From the NCBI RefSeq assembly GCF_017068455.1, contig NZ_CP070608.1, positions 1,093,488 to 1,157,487 on the forward strand: a stretch of 64,000 nucleotides of DNA, in the 5' to 3' direction. Numbering within the stretch: position 1 is the stretch's first letter; the number at the start of each line of letters is the position of its first letter. The notes beneath the pieces are model-generated. The model saw nothing but the letters and a program-made list of their open reading frames with translations, was not told where the DNA came from and searched no databases. The position numbers and the translations under genes are program-made. The DNA is from Fulvivirga lutea. Lineage in GTDB: Bacteria; Bacteroidota; Bacteroidia; Cytophagales; Cyclobacteriaceae. Below are positions 62,328 through 64,000 of the stretch, piece after piece.

Positions 62328-64000
62328 ATGCTCGCAGAACAGACCGATATATTACGTGGAAAATTAAAAGAGGTTTTTGGCTACAGCCAATTCCGTGGAA
62401 ATCAAGAGGGTATCATCAGACATATCCTGGAGGGGAAGAATACGTTCGTGATTATGCCGACAGGTGCCGGTAAGTCATTGTGTTATCAATTACCTTCTTT
62501 AGTGGCAGATGGTTTGGCGGTGGTTATATCTCCACTCATCGCATTAATGAAGAATCAGGTAGATCAGATGAATGCCTTTGGTATTAATGCACAATACCTG
62601 AATTCTACGCTAACCAAAACTGAAATTAACAGGGTTAAGAAAGAGTGCTTGAATGGTGAAATTCAATTACTTTATGTGGCCCCAGAATCATTAACAAAAC
62701 CTGATAATGTAGATTTTCTTAAGAAAGTAGACATAGCCTTTGTAGCTGTTGATGAAGCTCACTGTATTTCAGAATGGGGGCATGATTTCCGACCTGAATA
62801 CAGAAGGATAAAAGAAATTATTGCGCAGATAGGCCAACTTCCTATCATAGCCCTAACTGCTACTGCTACGCCCAAAGTGCAGCTCGATATTCAGAAAAAT
62901 TTGAATATGGAGAATGCCAGTGTGTTTAAGTCATCATTTAACCGGACTAATCTGTTCTACGATGTTCGACAAAAGAAACATGCCAAAAAACAGGTAATTG
63001 AGTTTCTTAAAAAGAATAAAGGTAAGTGTGGTATTGTCTATTGCCTGAGCAGAAAGAAGGTGGAAGAAATTGCTGAGCTACTTAGTGTGAACGGCTTTAA
63101 TGCAGTGCCATATCACGCAGGGCTGGAGCCAGCTGTTCGTGAAAAAAATCAGGATGATTTTCTGAATGAGAATGTTGATATCGTTGTAGCGACCATCGCA
63201 TTTGGTATGGGTATTGATAAGCCCGATGTTCGATTTGTTATTCACTATGATGTTCCGAAATCCCTTGAAGGGTACTATCAGGAAACGGGCAGGGCAGGTA
63301 GAGATGGCTTGGAAGGCCACTGTTTAATGCTCTATAGTCATAACGATATTAATAAACTGGAAAAGTTTAATAAAGACAAGCCTGTGCAGGAGCGTGAAAA
63401 CTCAAGGGTTCTGCTTCAGGAAATGTCGTTTTACGCTGAATCACCAGTGTGCAGAAGAAAACAGTTGTTACATTACTTTGGAGAGGAATTTACTGTAGAC
63501 AATTGTGGTGGTTGTGATAATTGCGTAACCCCTAAAGATAAATTTGAAGGACAGGAATATGTCTCATTGGTGCTTCAAGCTGTACAGCAGACGGGCGAGC
63601 GATTTGGATTGAATCACATTGCTCATGTGTTGCGAGGCATCAGCAATGCCCATACCCAATCTTATGATCATGATAAACTCGATATTTTCGGTAAAGGTGA
63701 TGAGGAAGGTGAGGATTTCTGGAAGACAGTAATTCGTCAAACACTGATTTACGAATACCTGGAAAAGGATATTGAGAATATTGGCGTACTAAAGCTATCT
63801 GAGAAAGGGAAGAAGTTTCTAAAAAGCCCTGAGTCTGTAATGTTGGCAAAAGACCATGAATATACGGTTGGTGAGGAAGAAGAGGAGGCAGAAAGAGTGC
63901 CTGTCAATGCAAAGGCTTATGATGAAGAACTTTTCACTCTTTTAAAAGCACTACGAAAGAAAGAAGGCGATAAAAAGGGTTTACAGCCATGGATAATTTT
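62328..64000 (+). CDS. recQ: ATP-dependent DNA helicase RecQ (cut by window end)
   Basis: The open frame from the ATG at 62328 runs to the window edge with no stop, 557 codons plus two bases. It starts MLAEQTDILRGKLKEVFGYS, with motif 0 FRGNQEGIIRHIL, Walker A VIMPTGAGKSLCYQLPS, the DEAH box AVDEAHCISEWGHDFRPEYR, motif III ALTATATPKVQLDI, motif IV GIVYCLSRKK and motifs V-VI TIAFGMGIDKPDVRFVIHYD, YYQETGRAGRDG. The RecQ zinc-binding Cys cluster (VCRRKQLLHYFGEEF, NCGGCDNC) and the start of the RQC winged helix follow. It is a 3'-5' helicase in recombination and fork repair. Confidence 0.95.
   Translation, partial: MLAEQTDILRGKLKEVFGYSQFRGNQEGIIRHILEGKNTFVIMPTGAGKSLCYQLPSLVADGLAVVISPLIALMKNQVDQMNAFGINAQYLNSTLTKTEINRVKKECLNGEIQLLYVAPESLTKPDNVDFLKKVDIAFVAVDEAHCISEWGHDFRPEYRRIKEIIAQIGQLPIIALTATATPKVQLDIQKNLNMENASVFKSSFNRTNLFYDVRQKKHAKKQVIEFLKKNKGKCGIVYCLSRKKVEEIAELLSVNGFNAVPYHAGLEPAVREKNQDDFLNENVDIVVATIAFGMGIDKPDVRFVIHYDVPKSLEGYYQETGRAGRDGLEGHCLMLYSHNDINKLEKFNKDKPVQERENSRVLLQEMSFYAESPVCRRKQLLHYFGEEFTVDNCGGCDNCVTPKDKFEGQEYVSLVLQAVQQTGERFGLNHIAHVLRGISNAHTQSYDHDKLDIFGKGDEEGEDFWKTVIRQTLIYEYLEKDIENIGVLKLSEKGKKFLKSPESVMLAKDHEYTVGEEEEEAERVPVNAKAYDEELFTLLKALRKKEGDKKGLQPWII

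Overview
The window looks like a chromosomal segment of a marine-type Bacteroidota, most likely order Cytophagales (Fulvivirga/Marivirga/Roseivirga-like; genus not resolved). The reasons are: AT-rich DNA, TAnnTTTG-type -7 promoter boxes instead of sigma70 boxes, type IX secretion C-terminal sorting domains, GWxTD, BatD, permease-prefix FtsX exporters with a PadR regulator, and DUF4212/SSS symporter pairs. I found no tRNA, rRNA, CRISPR, prophage or intact insertion sequence. No gene-free stretch exceeds 300 bases.

Region 1 (1-5600, +) is the tail of a surface-polysaccharide cluster: three GT4 glycosyltransferases (the first cut by the window edge), a sulfotransferase and an AsnB-type amidotransferase, tightly packed or overlapping. 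It is followed by a 1184-residue secreted PKD-repeat protein with a T9SS signal (5649-9203). Region 2 (9.2-16.1 kb) has an Lrp/AsnC regulator, a phosphoribosyltransferase, a PAS histidine kinase and panB on the + strand. On the - strand is a small group of membrane/outer-membrane proteins beside a Crp-like regulator, then a CAP-domain lipoprotein-like secreted protein.

Region 3 (16.2-39.5 kb) is the most coherent part, a two-carbon (acetate) assimilation neighbourhood. It holds monomeric isocitrate dehydrogenase, a RamB/ScfR-like regulator divergent from aceB-aceA with a perfect 16-bp palindrome between them, acetyl-CoA synthetase, an SSS acetate-type symporter with its DUF4212 subunit, and an outer-membrane porin. 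It also holds a CbrA/CrbS-like transporter-histidine kinase preceded by two coupled tiny membrane proteins, a receiver-only response regulator, a cNMP/CBS/DUF294 protein and a DEDDh exonuclease. Together these would import acetate, activate it, send it through the glyoxylate shunt and sense the flux. A T9SS protein plus DUF1566 protein pair and a DUF808 protein are inserted within it.

Region 4 (39.1-50.5 kb) contains an IS1-InsA-like zinc-ribbon/HTH protein, a ZIP transporter, a possible NlpC/P60-like secreted protein, a PadR-FtsX exporter pair, a TraB/GumN protein, a relic of another FtsX permease, a methyltransferase, ApbE, RuvB and QueG (with a terminator-like hairpin inside its coding region). 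Region 5 (50.5-64 kb) is mostly housekeeping: BatD, AroC, a dicarboxylate symporter, a NifU-like protein, an output-less GAF/PAS sensor, GWxTD, RlmB, a mannose-1-phosphate guanylyltransferase, KdsD and the first 557 codons of RecQ.

The best candidates for something under-described are the integrated acetate sensing locus (tiny membrane proteins + transporter-kinase + output-less receiver), the RamB-like operator, and the palindrome-dense porin promoter. All calls are from reading the sequence; no database search was run.
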